Shown in pieces: positions 13,470 to 25,534 of a stretch of 64,000 bases of DNA. Where the stretch lies: NCBI GenBank assembly GCA_947359465.1, contig OX375877.1, positions 50,242,744-50,306,743 on the forward strand. The letters are read 5' to 3'. The DNA comes from Metellina segmentata. Taxonomy: Eukaryota > Arthropoda > Arachnida > Araneae > Tetragnathidae. How positions within the stretch are numbered: position 1 is the first letter of the stretch; each line of letters opens with the position of its first letter. The position numbers and the translations under genes were made by a program. The notes under the pieces were generated by a model that did no database searches, had not been told where the DNA came from, and saw only the letters and a list, made by a program, of their open reading frames with translations.

Positions 13470-14490
13470 TTCCTAGTTGACGAATGGCAGCAATTACTCG
13501 AAACCGCACTGATAGAGAAATTTGCAAACGATTGCATGATGGCAGTTTGTAATTGAAAAATGTTAACGCAATAGTGAATTTAGGTAAATGGAGGATACCA
13601 AGAGCGATTTAAATGTCAATATCTAATCGACATCAAGGCCTAGACCTTGGCGTTAATTTGGGGATCGCACTTTTCTTTCTGGTAACGCTAATATAAATCC
13701 GGTAGAAAATTTTCTGACTTCATAATGCCACTTTCAAAACCATGCCATCAGCTAAGGATCCAACAATATAAAAAACAACAAATAACTTTGTAATTAATTA
13801 GTTTTTTTAGTTAAGGAATGGCCTCAATTACTGAAAAATACACTGACAAATTTGCAAATGTTTGCATGACAGCAGTTTGTAATTGGAAAATGTTTATGGA
13901 ATGGTGATTTTAGGTAAATGGAGGATACCATGAGGCGATTCAAACGTCAACATCTAATCGACGGTAAAGCTTAGAGCGTGGCATTAATTTGGGGGTTATT
14001 TGGTTGGTATACTTTTCGTTCTGTTGGTGCTAATATCATTAAGTTCGAAGTGATTTAGTTTGGTGACAGTTTCTTTCCAAATTGAAGATACAAAATAATA
14101 CCATTTCAATGCTTTACGATTAGCTAGATTCAACAATCTATAAACTAGTCAGTAACTGTTCAATTAATTACTTTTTACTAACGAGTGTTTTGCTTGGCGT
14201 CAGTTTCAAATTTAAAAATGCCAATACAATAATCATCTCATGTAAATGGAGGAAACCAAGAGACAGTATAATATCAATCTCTAATTGACGGTAAGGCCTA
14301 GAGTGGTTCTTGGGAGTTACTTGAGTGAAAGAATCTTCATTCTGGGTTAGTTGCGTTAATCTTATTCCCCAGAAAGAACTATTAATCTTGGTTTTGTAAC
14401 AGTCTCTTTCTAGAGTGCAGATAAAATAATACCCCTTTCAAGGCTGCACCATCAGTTTGAGGTTCAACAATATATAAACTAGTCAGACTC
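13470..14490. repeat. Tandem repeat, three units of about 330 bp
   Basis: Anchors TAAATGGAGGATACCA recur at 13,585 and 13,915 and, with one change, at 14,243. Flanking blocks follow in the same order: AATTTGCAAA, GCATGA, GCAGTTTGTAATTG, TCTAATCGAC and TTAATTTGGGG. The third unit is the most diverged. It looks like a short satellite or local triplication. Confidence 0.85.
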
Positions 14491-15080
14491 TTACTAAACA
14501 TAAACTTGTTAAATTTTGGATTGAAGATTCTGCATAACTACGAGATCTGCGCCAAAAATCTACGCTTAAGTATCTTAACTACCTGCATGTATCTATCGAT
14601 GGCCAGTGTCCATTACTCCCCTATATATACTTCATTAAATCCTTTTGGAATGAATGTAAGCATTGTTATGCACATTTCATTATCCATATGATAAAATTAA
14701 TCAGAAATAGAGCTACTCATTTTTGTGCTTTTTAGTGGTATTAATTATTATTTACAATTAAGTGCATGGCAGAATGCCCACCATGTTACCATGATTATCT
14801 GAACATACATCAGTTGTTTCTCATATAGATAATGTTGAATGATAGTGGCGATTCATTATTTTTTGACGTCAAAACCCGTTTTCGTATAAGTTAGCATTTT
14901 CTTTATTTCTGATGATTTAAATTTTCTAGATTTCTAAATGGGAACTCTGTAATCAGAGTGTCGACGTATTTCCACTGCTGAATCAGATTGTCTGTAGAAT
15001 TTCGAGATTTCCTGTGCAGTTTTAGATTGTATGTATTATTATCTAGCTCCATAACTCAAATCAAGCGGTTTCCCAGCTAG
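14490..15080. other. No gene seen
   Basis: Non-coding stretch between the 330-bp triplet and R1 copy C. A 61-codon opening (14,506-14,691) has no recognised motif. Confidence 0.4.
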
Positions 15081-15598
15081 AGTAATGCGTTTGAATGATG
15101 TTCTTTATTTTATGCACCATATTTTAGTTTAGTGAATGCAGTATTAAATTTTCTTTGTTTGCGCATCTAGATACGTTTTATTCTAAAACACATCTGAGTA
15201 ACTAATTAAATCAACCACATAATTTGGTAGTTTTTGAAAATTTGGAATACATATTGAGTATATAACGATTACTAGCATTGTTTTACCAGTACTGTTTTAA
15301 AAGCAATTTTTTTAAAATTAATTTTTACTGTATTTCAACTCTGATACTACATTTATTTCGAGTCTTACTTTTGTTCTTAGGCTAAATATAAATGATTTAT
15401 AAATATCTTGTACTGACGATATTTTTCAACGAAAGAGAGCGAAACGGAAACTCGGGTTGGTTGATCACGTGCAGTGATATATTCTGTTTCTTTCGCTCAT
15501 CATTAAGTACGCATTTCTAAATTATTTGCACTTTAGTTGTAAATTGTAGCAACTGTGTTAGATCAGGAGATTAAAAAAACCATGAATTCATATCTTAA

Positions 15599-16479
15599 GT
15601 GGGTCCGGGACACATTGAAAACAGAATTTTTTATTAATTAATTTAGAATTTTGAAGTTTTTTGTACTGATTACCTATCTAACTAATAAACAAAATCACAA
15701 ACACAAAAGTTTTCCAAAAGTTTTTTAAAAATTTTTAATTAAAATTTTTTGAAAAAAGAGGGTTTATTTTAAGTTGCTAAAACACAAAATATTCTTGATC
15801 CAATTTTCAAAATTCTTGCAGTAAATGATTCACAAATTTATAAATTTAATTTTGATTCAGCAATTTAAAAAATATTAATTTTATAAAAAATATTTGAATG
15901 AAATTTTTTTTTAAATTTTAAGGTACCTTTAAAAAAAAATCATAGTTTTAAAAGTAAATATTTGTTTGAAATTTGCTGAATGAAAATTAAAGTATGATGT
16001 TTGAAAAATATATATTCAAAATTTCAACCCTTAAACTTTATCGGTTTTTGACTTATAGCAATTTGAATACAGGAAATCTTGAAAAAATGTATCATGGAGA
16101 AAAACGCATTTAAAGTTTTAAAGACCGATTTACAGTTAATAAAATGCTTAAATACATTTTAAAAGCATCGAGATGAGTTTGTAACTCCTTCTTTCCTCTT
16201 AAATCTTTGGTTAAATTTTATTTTTGTAAGTTCTATCTTTTTTCTATAAAGGTCTTCGTAGACTTAAATAACGTCTTTCGCAGATGTTGTTGCCATGACA
16301 ACAACTGTCAAGAGTGTTAGATTTTCAAAACTACGAATCACAAAAATAGCTATATCTCTAGTTCTAATAAATATAGAAACATGATTTAAACGTCATTTTA
16401 AGCAGAAAAACACAGAGAATTTCTAAAGATAATAAAAAAAAATTTCGGAAATGTTACGATTTTTGTATCCCGGACCCCC
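15599..16479 (+). mobile_element. TTAA-flanked MITE, copy 2, complete
   Basis: An 881-bp element between TTAA duplications (15,595-15,598 and 16,480-16,483). The termini are inverted: GTGGGTCCGGGACA at the left, TATCCCGGACCCCC at the right. It is inserted in R1 copy C. The uninterrupted R1 copy A reads TTCTAAAGATATTAC at the same point, which fits a single TTAA-like target. TTAA duplication suggests piggyBac- or Sola3-type mobilisation, but the terminal bases do not match the typical ends of either, so the class is open. No coding capacity. Confidence 0.85.
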
Positions 16480-16655
16480 TTAAGCACAACTTTTTTCCCG
16501 ATAGCTTTTATTTTGTTTTATTTCGCTTTTTTCTGTTTTAAATATTTTCTATTTTAATAAATTTCAATTCCTTATCCTCACACGCAACACCACCTCAAAG
16601 TATTCGATGTAAAGTGGCAGGTAAGTCATAATAAAGCAAATTATAAGTGTATTTG

Positions 16656-18420
16656 ATACAGCTACACTCTACGTTTATGAGTGATGGCAACGGCTTGGCG
16701 ATTTTTTTTGGCGCACTTCTATTAGCGAGTTACGAAAAATTAAGGCAACCCATCTTTCGTTACAGTTGTTGTGGTTTTAATAACAACCTCGGCAATCGGA
16801 AATTTTCAATTTTCATTTTGAATTTTCTAGAATGTTGTTCCAAAATCCATTAAAGTCTTGATTTCATTGGTTTGTTTGAAATTTTTTCTTTCCTCCCATC
16901 GGTTATTTTGTTTTTAAAATATCCTTTTTGCATTGGTCATTTTAAATCGTTTTCTGTGAGATATCAATGATCCATTTATTTCTATTTTGACAGTTGTGGA
17001 ATTTTTATTTTATTATAATAGTTTCCACGAAAGGATTAATAGTTTTATTATTTTTTTTCCATTTTCTTTTTCATTATTTTTTTACCAAAGAATTCTGACG
17101 TTATCAGGTTGTATTAATTCTTGACTTCTTTCTTTTGTAAATCTTTTACTTTTTCAACATGCCCACTTTATTTAATGTAATTGATAGGTTTCAGGGTATT
17201 CTTACCCTACATTCGCAACTCAGTTTTTCTGCTGGAAGGCAAACGTTTGGCTGTGAAGGAGTGGCTAATCGTTTTTGGTTTTGTTTTCATTGATGTCTGG
17301 ATAAGCAACTTCTGTTGGATTTCCTAAAGGAATAAAGATTGCTTAAATCAGAATTATTGTGGTATATGAAATAGTGAGGGGGACAAAATCTCATGATATT
17401 GGGATAGAGTATTCTTTTTCACCAGCTACCATAGCGGATTGGAAGCAATTTGTTACCGAGGTTATCGCTGATTTCGCTGAATTGCAAACCGAAAAAATAG
17501 GCGGGGTCGGAAAAATTGTAGAAATTGATGAGTCTAAATTTGGTAAAAGAAAATTCTATCACGGTCTTAAAGTTGAGGGTCAATGGGTTTTCGGGGGGAT
17601 TAAAAGAGGATTGGGAAAAAGTTTTTGGTTGCAGTTCACAATCGTTCGAAAGATACCCTCATTAAATTTTTAACAGAATAGGTTGAGCCTGGAACCACTG
17701 TTCATTTCGACTGCTAGAACAGGTACATGGGAGAAAAGGGGGTAGAGGATGCTGGTTACATTTATTTAGACGTAAACCATTCTTTTACGTTCGTTGATCC
17801 GGTATCAAAATACCACACAAATACCATTGAGACAATGTGGAGGCACGTAAAAAACACGCTGCCTACACATAATAGGCAAACCACGTTTCATTTTTATTTG
17901 GCCACATACTTATTCAAAAATTCTGGTGATGATTTGAAACAGGATTATTTTACTAAATTTTTGGAAATAGTTAGTGACATGAATTGGGAGGAGTTTAAAG
18001 CAACATAAAAAATTAGTGGTTCTAGGCTGACCCCACATTTCGTTAAAACCAGTATTAATTCCTTATGTCAAAAAAAATTTTCCTTTAAAGCATATAAATT
18101 TTTTAGAACTTATAATAAAAAAATATATAGTTTAAATGTGTTCTCAAATGTGTTTTGAAGGTTTCGTTTTCCGTTGTAAAAATAACTTCTTTTGTAAAAA
18201 ACATTTTAGCTTATGCGTTTTTTCTTTTTTGGACCTTTTATTTTCTATATATTTTTTAAAACGTTCTCAAATGTGTTTAAAAAGTGTGTTATTAAAAGAA
18301 AAAAATTTGTGACAGAAAAAGAGTTGGGAAATAATTTTTTCCTTGTCGACTTTAGAAGTTCGCCAAAAAAATCGAAAAGGTAGTTGCCATCGCTCATAAA
18401 CGTAGAGCGTAGCTGTATTT
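16656..18420 (+). mobile_element. Merlin DNA transposon, full length, inactivated
   Basis: The ends are inverted repeats of over 30 bp: CAGCTACACTCTACGTTTAT from 16,659 and the inverse ATAAACGTAGAGCGTAGCTG ending near 18,416. They enclose an ISXO2/IS1016-related transposase, the defining gene of the Merlin superfamily. The element sits in R1 copy C, whose sequence resumes on both sides. Merlin normally makes 8-9-bp target duplications. The flanks here share only a degraded AAATA-like match, so the exact boundary is uncertain by a few bases. Confidence 0.85.
17170..18008 (+). pseudogene. Merlin (ISXO2-like DDE) transposase, mutated
   Basis: This would be the cut-and-paste transposase of the surrounding Merlin element. 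Visible in order: a remnant of the N-terminal part (LAVKEWL-like, about 17,250), a TxxDWxxF-type block (ATIADWKQF near 17,425), the first catalytic block EIDESKFGKRK (near 17,520, Asp followed by ESKF), VEGQWVFGG (near 17,572), then after a frame change near 17,628 the second block VHFDC, and the C-terminal VNHS-TFVDP...HTNTIE block with the last catalytic Glu (near 17,830). Two in-frame TAG codons in the second segment stand where the family has Trp (after TE and after DC), both explicable by single TGG-to-TAG changes. With at least one frameshift and two stops it is inactive. Confidence 0.88.
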
Positions 18421-18640
18421 TGCCATTATTTAAATAATAATAATGTTAAAAAATTCCGAAATAGAACTTTTGAAATATTACAAGATTATTTGTCATAATG
18501 ACAAGAGGTTAATGTGTATTATATTACGACTTGAAACTATATTTAACCCGAGTCCGATAGACGGTCGAAATCTGGGTATAGTTGAATCCGGAGCTTTTTT
18601 AACGAGCGTATCGGTGAACTTGTATATATACTTATTATAA
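18421..18640 (+). other. Chance reading frame in R1 copy C
   Basis: A 65-codon opening (18,443-18,640) lies within R1 copy C. It has no recognised motif and I treat it as non-coding. Confidence 0.4.
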
Positions 18641-19373
18641 TATTAATTAAAGTTTGTTATAAATTGTTAAAAGTTTATTGAAAAGAATAATATTCTTTAA
18701 AAAAACCATTATTAGACAACCACAAAGTATAATTTTCAAGAAAAAATGTATTTGATGAAAAATGCTTACTGATGAAAAAATACTTTATAAAATAAATTTG
18801 TAATCTTTCCCTTAAATATGGTGAAATTCGACAATGTCGCATAACTTAGGCAAAAGTGCCCAAGTAAAAAAATATTGTTTTGTTGACTATGAGTAAGAGT
18901 TTCTTTATTTTTATGAATTGACGTAAACATATCTTAAGAAAGGTCCTCCTCAAAATCGTCTTTTGTAGTTAGTAACCATAGTGTCACCTTTCTTCAGTTT
19001 GTAGCTTTGTCATACAATAAGGTTGTGATGTATGGAAAATGTGCATTTGTAAGATTTGTGTTGAAAATAAGTTGTACGTTATAAAAAGGTGTCGAAAAGT
19101 TGCAAAAATATTATTTTATTCCACGAAAGTGATTATATATTATGATCATTCCTTCATTCTAGATTAAACCAATTCAATCCGAGTCAGGTCGGGTAATTTT
19201 GCTAGTACCTTCTCATATAAAATTGCACATTGTTAACAGAAAATGTAATTTCTAACTATATTTCTTCCTTTATATCTAAGGGGAAAATGACAGGTATTTT
19301 TTTATTGAACAAACACCCATGATTAAACGAACACAAGAAATAATCTAAACATTTTCCTTAGTTCTTTTTCTGG

Positions 19374-19706
19374 CCAACCAAACGGTCTGGTTGTTAAGGT
19401 GCTAGCCTCTAGATCGGAAGGTTCCTGGTTCGAAACCGTGTCGGTGAATGTATGTTTGTAAGCGTATGGTGTACACGCAAACTGTTGCACCTTAAATCTG
19501 TCGTGGCCGAAAGTCTTTACGTTGGGTTGGTTTGGAAGTTTGGAGAGTGGAGTTCCGGCTCAGGAGTTGCCTCGTCATCTGACCGTGGTTCAAAATTACG
19601 TGGTGTTGTCCTCGTATCGTTCCCTTGATGATTTATCCCAGACCTTCGTCAGTACCCCGTTGTCTCACTCAAGTACGACGCGTTAATTAAAAGGTATCAT
19701 ATTTTT
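19374..19706 (+). repeat. SINE copy, full length, head A, with 13-bp target duplication
   Basis: The best-delimited SINE of the window. GTTCTTTTTCTGG occurs at 19,361-19,373 directly before it and again at 19,707-19,719 directly after, a clean 13-bp target-site duplication typical of LINE-driven retroposition. The head carries a degraded A-box (TGGTTGTTAAGGTG) and a B-box (GGTTCGAAACC). The body (TTAAATCTGTCGTGGCCGAA, GGAAGTTTGGAGAGTGG) and tail (CAGTACCCCGTTGTCTCACT) follow. Unlike the tail of most copies, it ends AATTAAAAGGTATCATATTT. Confidence 0.92.
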
Positions 19707-19719
19707 GTTCTTTTTCTGG

Positions 19720-21290
19720 GTTTACGAACTCATGCATTTATGAAATCAGTCATTTTGTTAAAGAGTTGAGAGAGCTACAACATTCAACATCGCTCTAATC
19801 CAGTCACAGAAAGCATTTACCTTATAATTAACGAGACGCTTACATCTACCTGCCATCAATCCGTCCCCTATTAGCAATAACCATTACAACTGTAAGCGAC
19901 AAGCCATCAAGCAACTCAATTCGCTTAATGTGAAGTAATCTTCACCGTATCCCTTGTTCGCATCAAGCACCTGGAACCTTACCTTTTCCCATGTCCCTAC
20001 AAAAGGGAATGATGCCTTGGCTGAGTTTCTAAATTATTCTGAAGCTGACAAACGAGGGAATAGCAATACTTCATCAGGTGGGAAATATGTCCAAGATGGA
20101 TGGACGTCACTGTACATGTTCCTACATTACCCGTTTTCCGTGTTGTGCAACGCCCATTGCAACTTATGAATATGCATGAAGCGGGAAGGAATACTGCTGT
20201 GAATATGGTTCTGTTTGGGGAAATATTTACGATGTTTGTAAAGTCTTCCGCATGTGGAAGTTCGCTATTCCTTTTCTCTTTCTATCGGAAATCGAATTAC
20301 GCGTATGTTCTTTCTTGTTTCGTTTCGATGGTTTAAGATTGGGTATTATAAAACAGTTACTCATGTGAATCACCTGTGTGACGTAATAACTATTACATCG
20401 AGTCCATTTCTGTTTTAAACATCTATTTATTTACAAAGACAGGACAGTGGCACAATGACGATGACACAAAGAGAATGTATAGGTTCATTCCAACGTAGTC
20501 TTCCTGCGACCACGTTCCAAATCCATCTGACGAATTCCCCATCGGGCAGGGAAGATGCGCGTTACAAATTCCCTTTCATAAGGATTATATGGAGATCAGT
20601 AGCTAAGTTGCCACAACCTGTTTTAACCCTTCTGGTGATTGTCTTGACGAAGTTTTGTCTTCATAAGTACGACTGACCATCTTTTGGTTTCGTCATTAGA
20701 AGAAAAAACGATCACTTTAGAAGAAAGCTGACTAGATCTTCATCTCATCATCATCAAAAAGAGCGGCAATAGGAGGATGACGCGATATATCGTCATTAAC
20801 AAATTTTTGAGATTGTGATGGACGAGATATCTTGTCGAAACTGCTTGGTGGGTTAAATAGTCTTTCTATATAGTGTTACCATCTTAACAAGCTAGTTTCA
20901 CATCTGGCATATAAGTTTTCTCGATACATATTTCAAATTAACCTTTATACAGTACGACTGTAAACTGCTCATGGCACCATTTGAACAAGACTCGTCGTAG
21001 ACGCGACATCATCATCATCATCATCAGAGTACGATCCCGACTTGCGCGGATTCAGAGTAACGCGGTTCTTGATTTTTTCATTTAGCAACACTGCCGTCCG
21101 CTATCTTCAGTTTTGTTTCTTGCTGTGAGACGCATTGGACGATTTTCGAGAAAAATCTACGTGCACGATTACGATTCTTCGATCAATGGAAGCTGTGCCC
21201 CGATTTAAGAGAATTGGATTTTAGCGTGTTTCGTCGATCCCACCTATCGTGTAACTTCGGGGTATTACTGTAATTGTATTGTAAAATTTT
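19720..21290. other. No gene seen; short ATC run
   Basis: Openings at 19,954-20,169, 20,100-20,336 and 20,455-20,676 have no recognised motif and no repeated partner. A short (ATC)n run lies at 21,008-21,028. Confidence 0.4.
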
Positions 21291-21295
21291 CAACT

Positions 21296-21703
21296 TATGC
21301 AACGAAATCCGTTTCTTTGTGCACCCAGATAATGTTCTTTTGGTAATGCTTGTCGATGATTGAGAACATATTCGGGAGCTCGGTTACAGAAGGATTTTGA
21401 AAGCAAGACAAACCGTCTCAAAGAAGAAGACTGTTAGAAATTTCGTACCACCGAAGACAAACTTTCAAGCTTCATTTTACATTGAAATTATTAATTGGAA
21501 TTTTTTGTGTGGTGTATCCTTCCCCAATGCTGTGGGACCTAAGTGAAGATGATATTAAATCACTCATGAATTCTGACACTACGTCCATCAGAGAAATACA
21601 AAATTTTCCCTGTCCCACCCAGGCTCTGGAGAGGTGCGACAAACTTGTGACAGAGGCCTCGAATAAAGTATGTGGACATGAAGCTAGAGATTGCTATATC
21701 TGA
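21296..21703 (+). pseudogene. Fragment of an uncharacterised arthropod protein family
   Basis: Conceptual translation gives, in order, HPDNVLLVML, EHIRELGYRRILKARQ, NFVPPKTNF, a short IIDW-like stretch (IEIINW), LSEDDIKSLM and NFPCPTQALERC-KLVTEAS-KVCG-EARD. From memory, this series of blocks occurs in the C-terminal part of uncharacterised proteins in arthropod genomes (the version I recall has CHTQAVERCVKLVTEAS). I cannot name the family or its function; it may be transposon-derived. One in-frame TGA near 21,361 and a frame change between about 21,485 and 21,530 break it. The downstream end at 21,703 is a stop soon after the EARD block, earlier than I would expect. No upstream exon was identified. 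Confidence 0.6.
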
Positions 21704-21719
21704 GCACACTGGAGTCTAG

Positions 21720-23740
21720 ATCGGTTATGCTTCATTTCCCCAAAAAATCAGACTTTAAATGTGTAGTAGATATATAAAAAGAAAAGTAAAAACCACATAA
21801 AAAAAAAGAGCCAAAGAATCCTACGCTAGAAAATATTTGTAAATAGTTTGAATATAATGTAGATACACACCCAACAATTGGATGGTTATGGGTGAGGTTC
21901 CACTAGGTGAGTTCTGCGTTGTTTTGTTCTAGCAAAACAAGCGAAGAGTTAAACAGTGAAAATAGCGAAATATTGGTAATTTTATTTTTCTAAGACGTTG
22001 CGCGAACGGAAAAAATAGATTATTGTTCAGAAATTAATTAATTTAGAATATTTGAACCTTAAAAAAAGCACAAAAAACAAAATCGTGATTTATTTAAAAA
22101 TTTTAACTAACAGAAAAAAATTGCAAAAGTATCGTGATTTTTGCAATTTATGATAAACTTTAAGTACGATGTGCGAACTGAAGATGTTAACCGATTTTAA
22201 TTTTTTATGTCGTTTTTCTTCTTATAATAATAGTCAACTTTTCCACCCTAAAGCGTTCCAAAAAAAAAATTATTTTTTTCGACCCACCCTTATGAATATT
22301 TATGACTTATTCTTCGTATGTCGCATAATATGTATGATGTGACATATGACACGTTCGTATTGTTTTCTCTAGAGTAAGATATGATGAAGATTTCAAACAA
22401 ATTCCATTCAAATTGTCTGAATAGCTTTTAATTTTTCCTTGTGTTCCTTAATTTACAGAAATCAAGGTCGTTACTTGTGTTACATATTAAAAGTAAATAC
22501 AAACGTCTTTATTTTTACTTCGTTGACGTTTTCTAATTATAAATTATAGAAAAATATAGGATTCTCTGTCTTAAATCACATCGGAAGTTTACCTTACAGT
22601 TATTCTTCTATTCCTGTAAATAAAATTTTTTTTTAAAGTGTGATAGTAACAACTTTACAGCTTACTTCAAATGTTCTATTTTTTAGAGATAGTAGATACG
22701 CAGTACCGGTTCGAGAGAAATTTATTGTAGATGCGAGATGATGATTTAGCGCCCTCCCCCTTTCAAAGATTCGCCGTATTATTTCCCTCCAACTTTGAAT
22801 AGACTGCTGTTAAATTAATTTATTTCATTGCAAAAATGCGAACTGCAAAGCCTTCACAAGTTAATGGATTTTGTGAAAATAAATATATCCATTGTAGTAA
22901 TAAATAGTTTCCATGGTGATTGGTTTACAAAAAAGTGAATGGTACTTCTTTATTTCGAAATAATTTAATACAGTAAATACATTATTCCATTTACATTAGA
23001 GCTTATAAACAGTCACGGGAAAAAATACGATCCACATCCTTCATTTCGAGCACTTTTCATACTAGAGCAAATTCCAAAGATATTATTCAAAGGAGGAATA
23101 ACGTCCTCTTCAAATTCAAATCCAAAAAAAAAAAAAATTGCGTTTTTATTATTTTTGCGTCTACTTATTTACGTCTTTATATATGAAATTTTGCACAAAC
23201 AACGAAATGTTTAGTTGAATCACTATGGTTTGGTACCATAATCAGATTCTGCATCATTAAATTAGTCTAAATAAAAAATTTCATGACTTTACTATCTATT
23301 TATCTCGAGATATTCAAGTCTAAAATTAGTTCCAATTTCAAGGATCATCTCCAAATTGAAAAGTGCTATTCGTAGATCAAGAAAATTTAAATTTCGTCGG
23401 AGGATGTTATAGATATTAATTTAGAGGCGGGGAGGGATTATGGTCCATGATATCATTTGATATTTTTTTTTGGGGGGGGGAAGGGATCTTATAATCAAGA
23501 AAAATTGATATCGATATACATGAAGCGCCCCTAAAGTTAATCTATTTTTGCAAGCCTTGACGGTGCCAGTGCCATATTGGGTTTTGGTGCCCATGGTAAA
23601 GGTAGGACTTGGCGGCTCCATGTCAAAATTGATACAGGCAGAACTGGGATTAAAAATAAAAATCGTAACTGGATATGCTACTTCATTTCAAATGAAAAAA
23701 AAATTCATAAAATAAACTACATAGAAAATTGTATAATCTA
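21720..23740. other. No gene seen
   Basis: AT-rich, with runs such as a G-tract near 23,473-23,480. Openings are short and unrecognised. A 66-codon minus frame at 23,421-23,621 crosses the G-tract and is not convincing. Confidence 0.45.
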
Positions 23741-23754
23741 AAACTTTTTGCTTT

Positions 23755-24063
23755 TTACGAGGTAAATTCTGTGACTATGTCGTTGAAATCCTTATTATCC
23801 GCCACTTTTTGAAAAATGGATGAATTAGCAAGATTTGTCAAACGTTTTTGCCCCATCCTAGACCGGATAGAGTTTTTAATGTTCCAATTTACTAAAACTG
23901 CATTCGCCACTATAACCGGTAAGGTTAAAAAATCAATTCGGCCAATTTCTATAGTTGGATATGGGTCTTGAAGAGGATACTTGCATACACATTTTAACAA
24001 GTTAAGGTTGGGCTGGGTAGCTATGAGTTTTATGAACTTGAATTTTGAAACATTGAATTTCAT
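23755..24063 (-). pseudogene. hAT transposase, C-terminal dimerisation region
   Basis: The 102-residue frame resembles the C-terminal dimerisation domain of hAT transposases of the ZMYM1-like kind: YPTIEIGRIDFLTLPV (residues about 35-50, the hydrophobic LTLPV element), then NWNIKNSIRSRMGQKRLTNLA (about 58-79, family form KxIKNxxRSxMGQxRLxNLA), then DFNDIVTEFTS at the C-terminus. The usual SAERSFSKLK between the two has decayed to an unrelated-looking stretch. There is no BED finger, no catalytic core and no visible TIR nearby, so it is an orphan piece. Confidence 0.7.
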
Positions 24064-24299
24064 TAACTAAGTCTTCAACATTAAAATCCTTTGAATAGTG
24101 AAACCCTAAATCGCCTCCCTCTTCCTACGACTAGAGTATTTAAATCTTTTGTCGTAATCATGATTACATCTTCACTGGAAAAGAAAAGGAATCTGAAATT
24201 CTACCGCCTGTGTGGACGATTTTAGTGCGCCAACCGGTGGCCTTTATTATGTCCAAGCCCTAGATCTATCGCATGGGCATTTGACCGGCCCTGTAGATA

Positions 24300-24366
24300 G
24301 GTAGTTGAATTAAAATCACCCTGGAGCAACTGGGGATTATTGGCGACGATTCGGGTTCAAATCCGA
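24300..24366 (-). repeat. SINE tail fragment, decayed
   Basis: TTGAATTAAAATCACCCTGG, AGCAACTGGGGATTATTGGC and CGACGATTCGGG match the reversed SINE tail with several substitutions. Confidence 0.55.
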
Positions 24367-24369
24367 AGG

Positions 24370-25530
24370 GAAATATCAGTATACAAAACCTTGTAATTTT
24401 GAAACAGTCACTCATTAAAGACTAAATGCTCTATTTTGAAATTAATTTAGCTATATTGAAAATTTATATTTGCTTTAGGGTTAATTTTTGAAAATTATTC
24501 TTCATTATATACTTGAATTGCTGTAATAATTTCTGTTAAATCTATAAAAATAAATTCTTGCCCAAAAATTTTACCAACTCGTTTCTGGAAATTTAATTTT
24601 TACATTAATATATTTCTTACTCTGTTTATAGATTATTTTCTTTAGTAAATGATATTCAAATTTTTTAAATGAAAGTACATAATTATTTGAATGAGTAATA
24701 CGAAGTTTTATTTATCGAATATTTCGTTTACAGGTACTTTGCGATAATAAGGTACGTTATAAGATAAGGTATTTTTCGTTGTGAATAAGGTTAGATGATA
24801 TGCTTTTCAATATTTCATGAATAAAAATTTTGAAAACACGAAACTCCATTTTCGTACACCCCACATTTCAAAAACTAAAGAGATGAAGCAATTTCATATA
24901 AAATAAAACGCATATCCGAAAACCGATTCAGAAGTGTAAGCTTCCTCTGTTTTGGATTGCATATCTAAATTAAATCGAAAATATTATTTTTTCAGGATTT
25001 CAAATGATACGTGTCTTTTTAACAAAGCATGCGGTATGAAATGACATCGTCCAAATGAAGGATGTCATACCTCCATCATATCAGTACTCCATAACGTATT
25101 GAATTTCTCATCATTCCTTTTGAAAATATATTATGTTTTAATGGAAAAGAATAATCTCTCGGTTCATATCAACTAAAATTTGCAGAGTAGGATGATTTTT
25201 TTAAGTAAAACTGCTTTGGGTATACATATAAATGAGTTTAATGTAGGCAAAATAAAGTCTTCAGCATGCATTCTCCGCCATGCATAAACATGCATTCACA
25301 GATATATGTCAATCCATCTAGTATGCTGTCACATTTATTCCAAAGACGAATGATTCAATGAATACATAAAATGTGAACGTGTGTAGTCTAGCTGTAGAAC
25401 ATTTTGAAAATTGAGATTGTAGTCGTATTAGATATAGCTGTTGCAGTTACTAGTTATTAAAGCCAGTTTATCTCCTTACAATAATTGTAGGTCATTATTA
25501 ATGAATTTCGTAATTGATCAATTCTGAACA
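24370..25530. other. No gene seen
   Basis: AT-rich, non-coding, no internal repeat noticed. Confidence 0.5.
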
Positions 25531-25534
25531 TTAA

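Larger units (their letters stand above)
15080..19206 (-). mobile_element. R1 repeat, copy C, split by two insertions
   Basis: Read on the minus strand it starts at 19,206 (ACTAGCAAAATTACCCGACC) and follows the R1 landmarks, including TCATAGTCAACAAAACAATA (from 18,897) and the CTTTGAGGTGGTGTTGCGTG block (near 16,588). Two elements interrupt it: a Merlin transposon (about 16,656-18,420) and a TTAA MITE (15,599-16,479). R1 similarity resumes beyond each one. The 3' limit near 15,080 is approximate because similarity fades. Confidence 0.75.

Noticed and set aside
15599..16479. piggyBac element
   Set aside because: The TTAA duplication fits, but the terminal bases do not and there is no transposase. 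Kept as an unclassified MITE.
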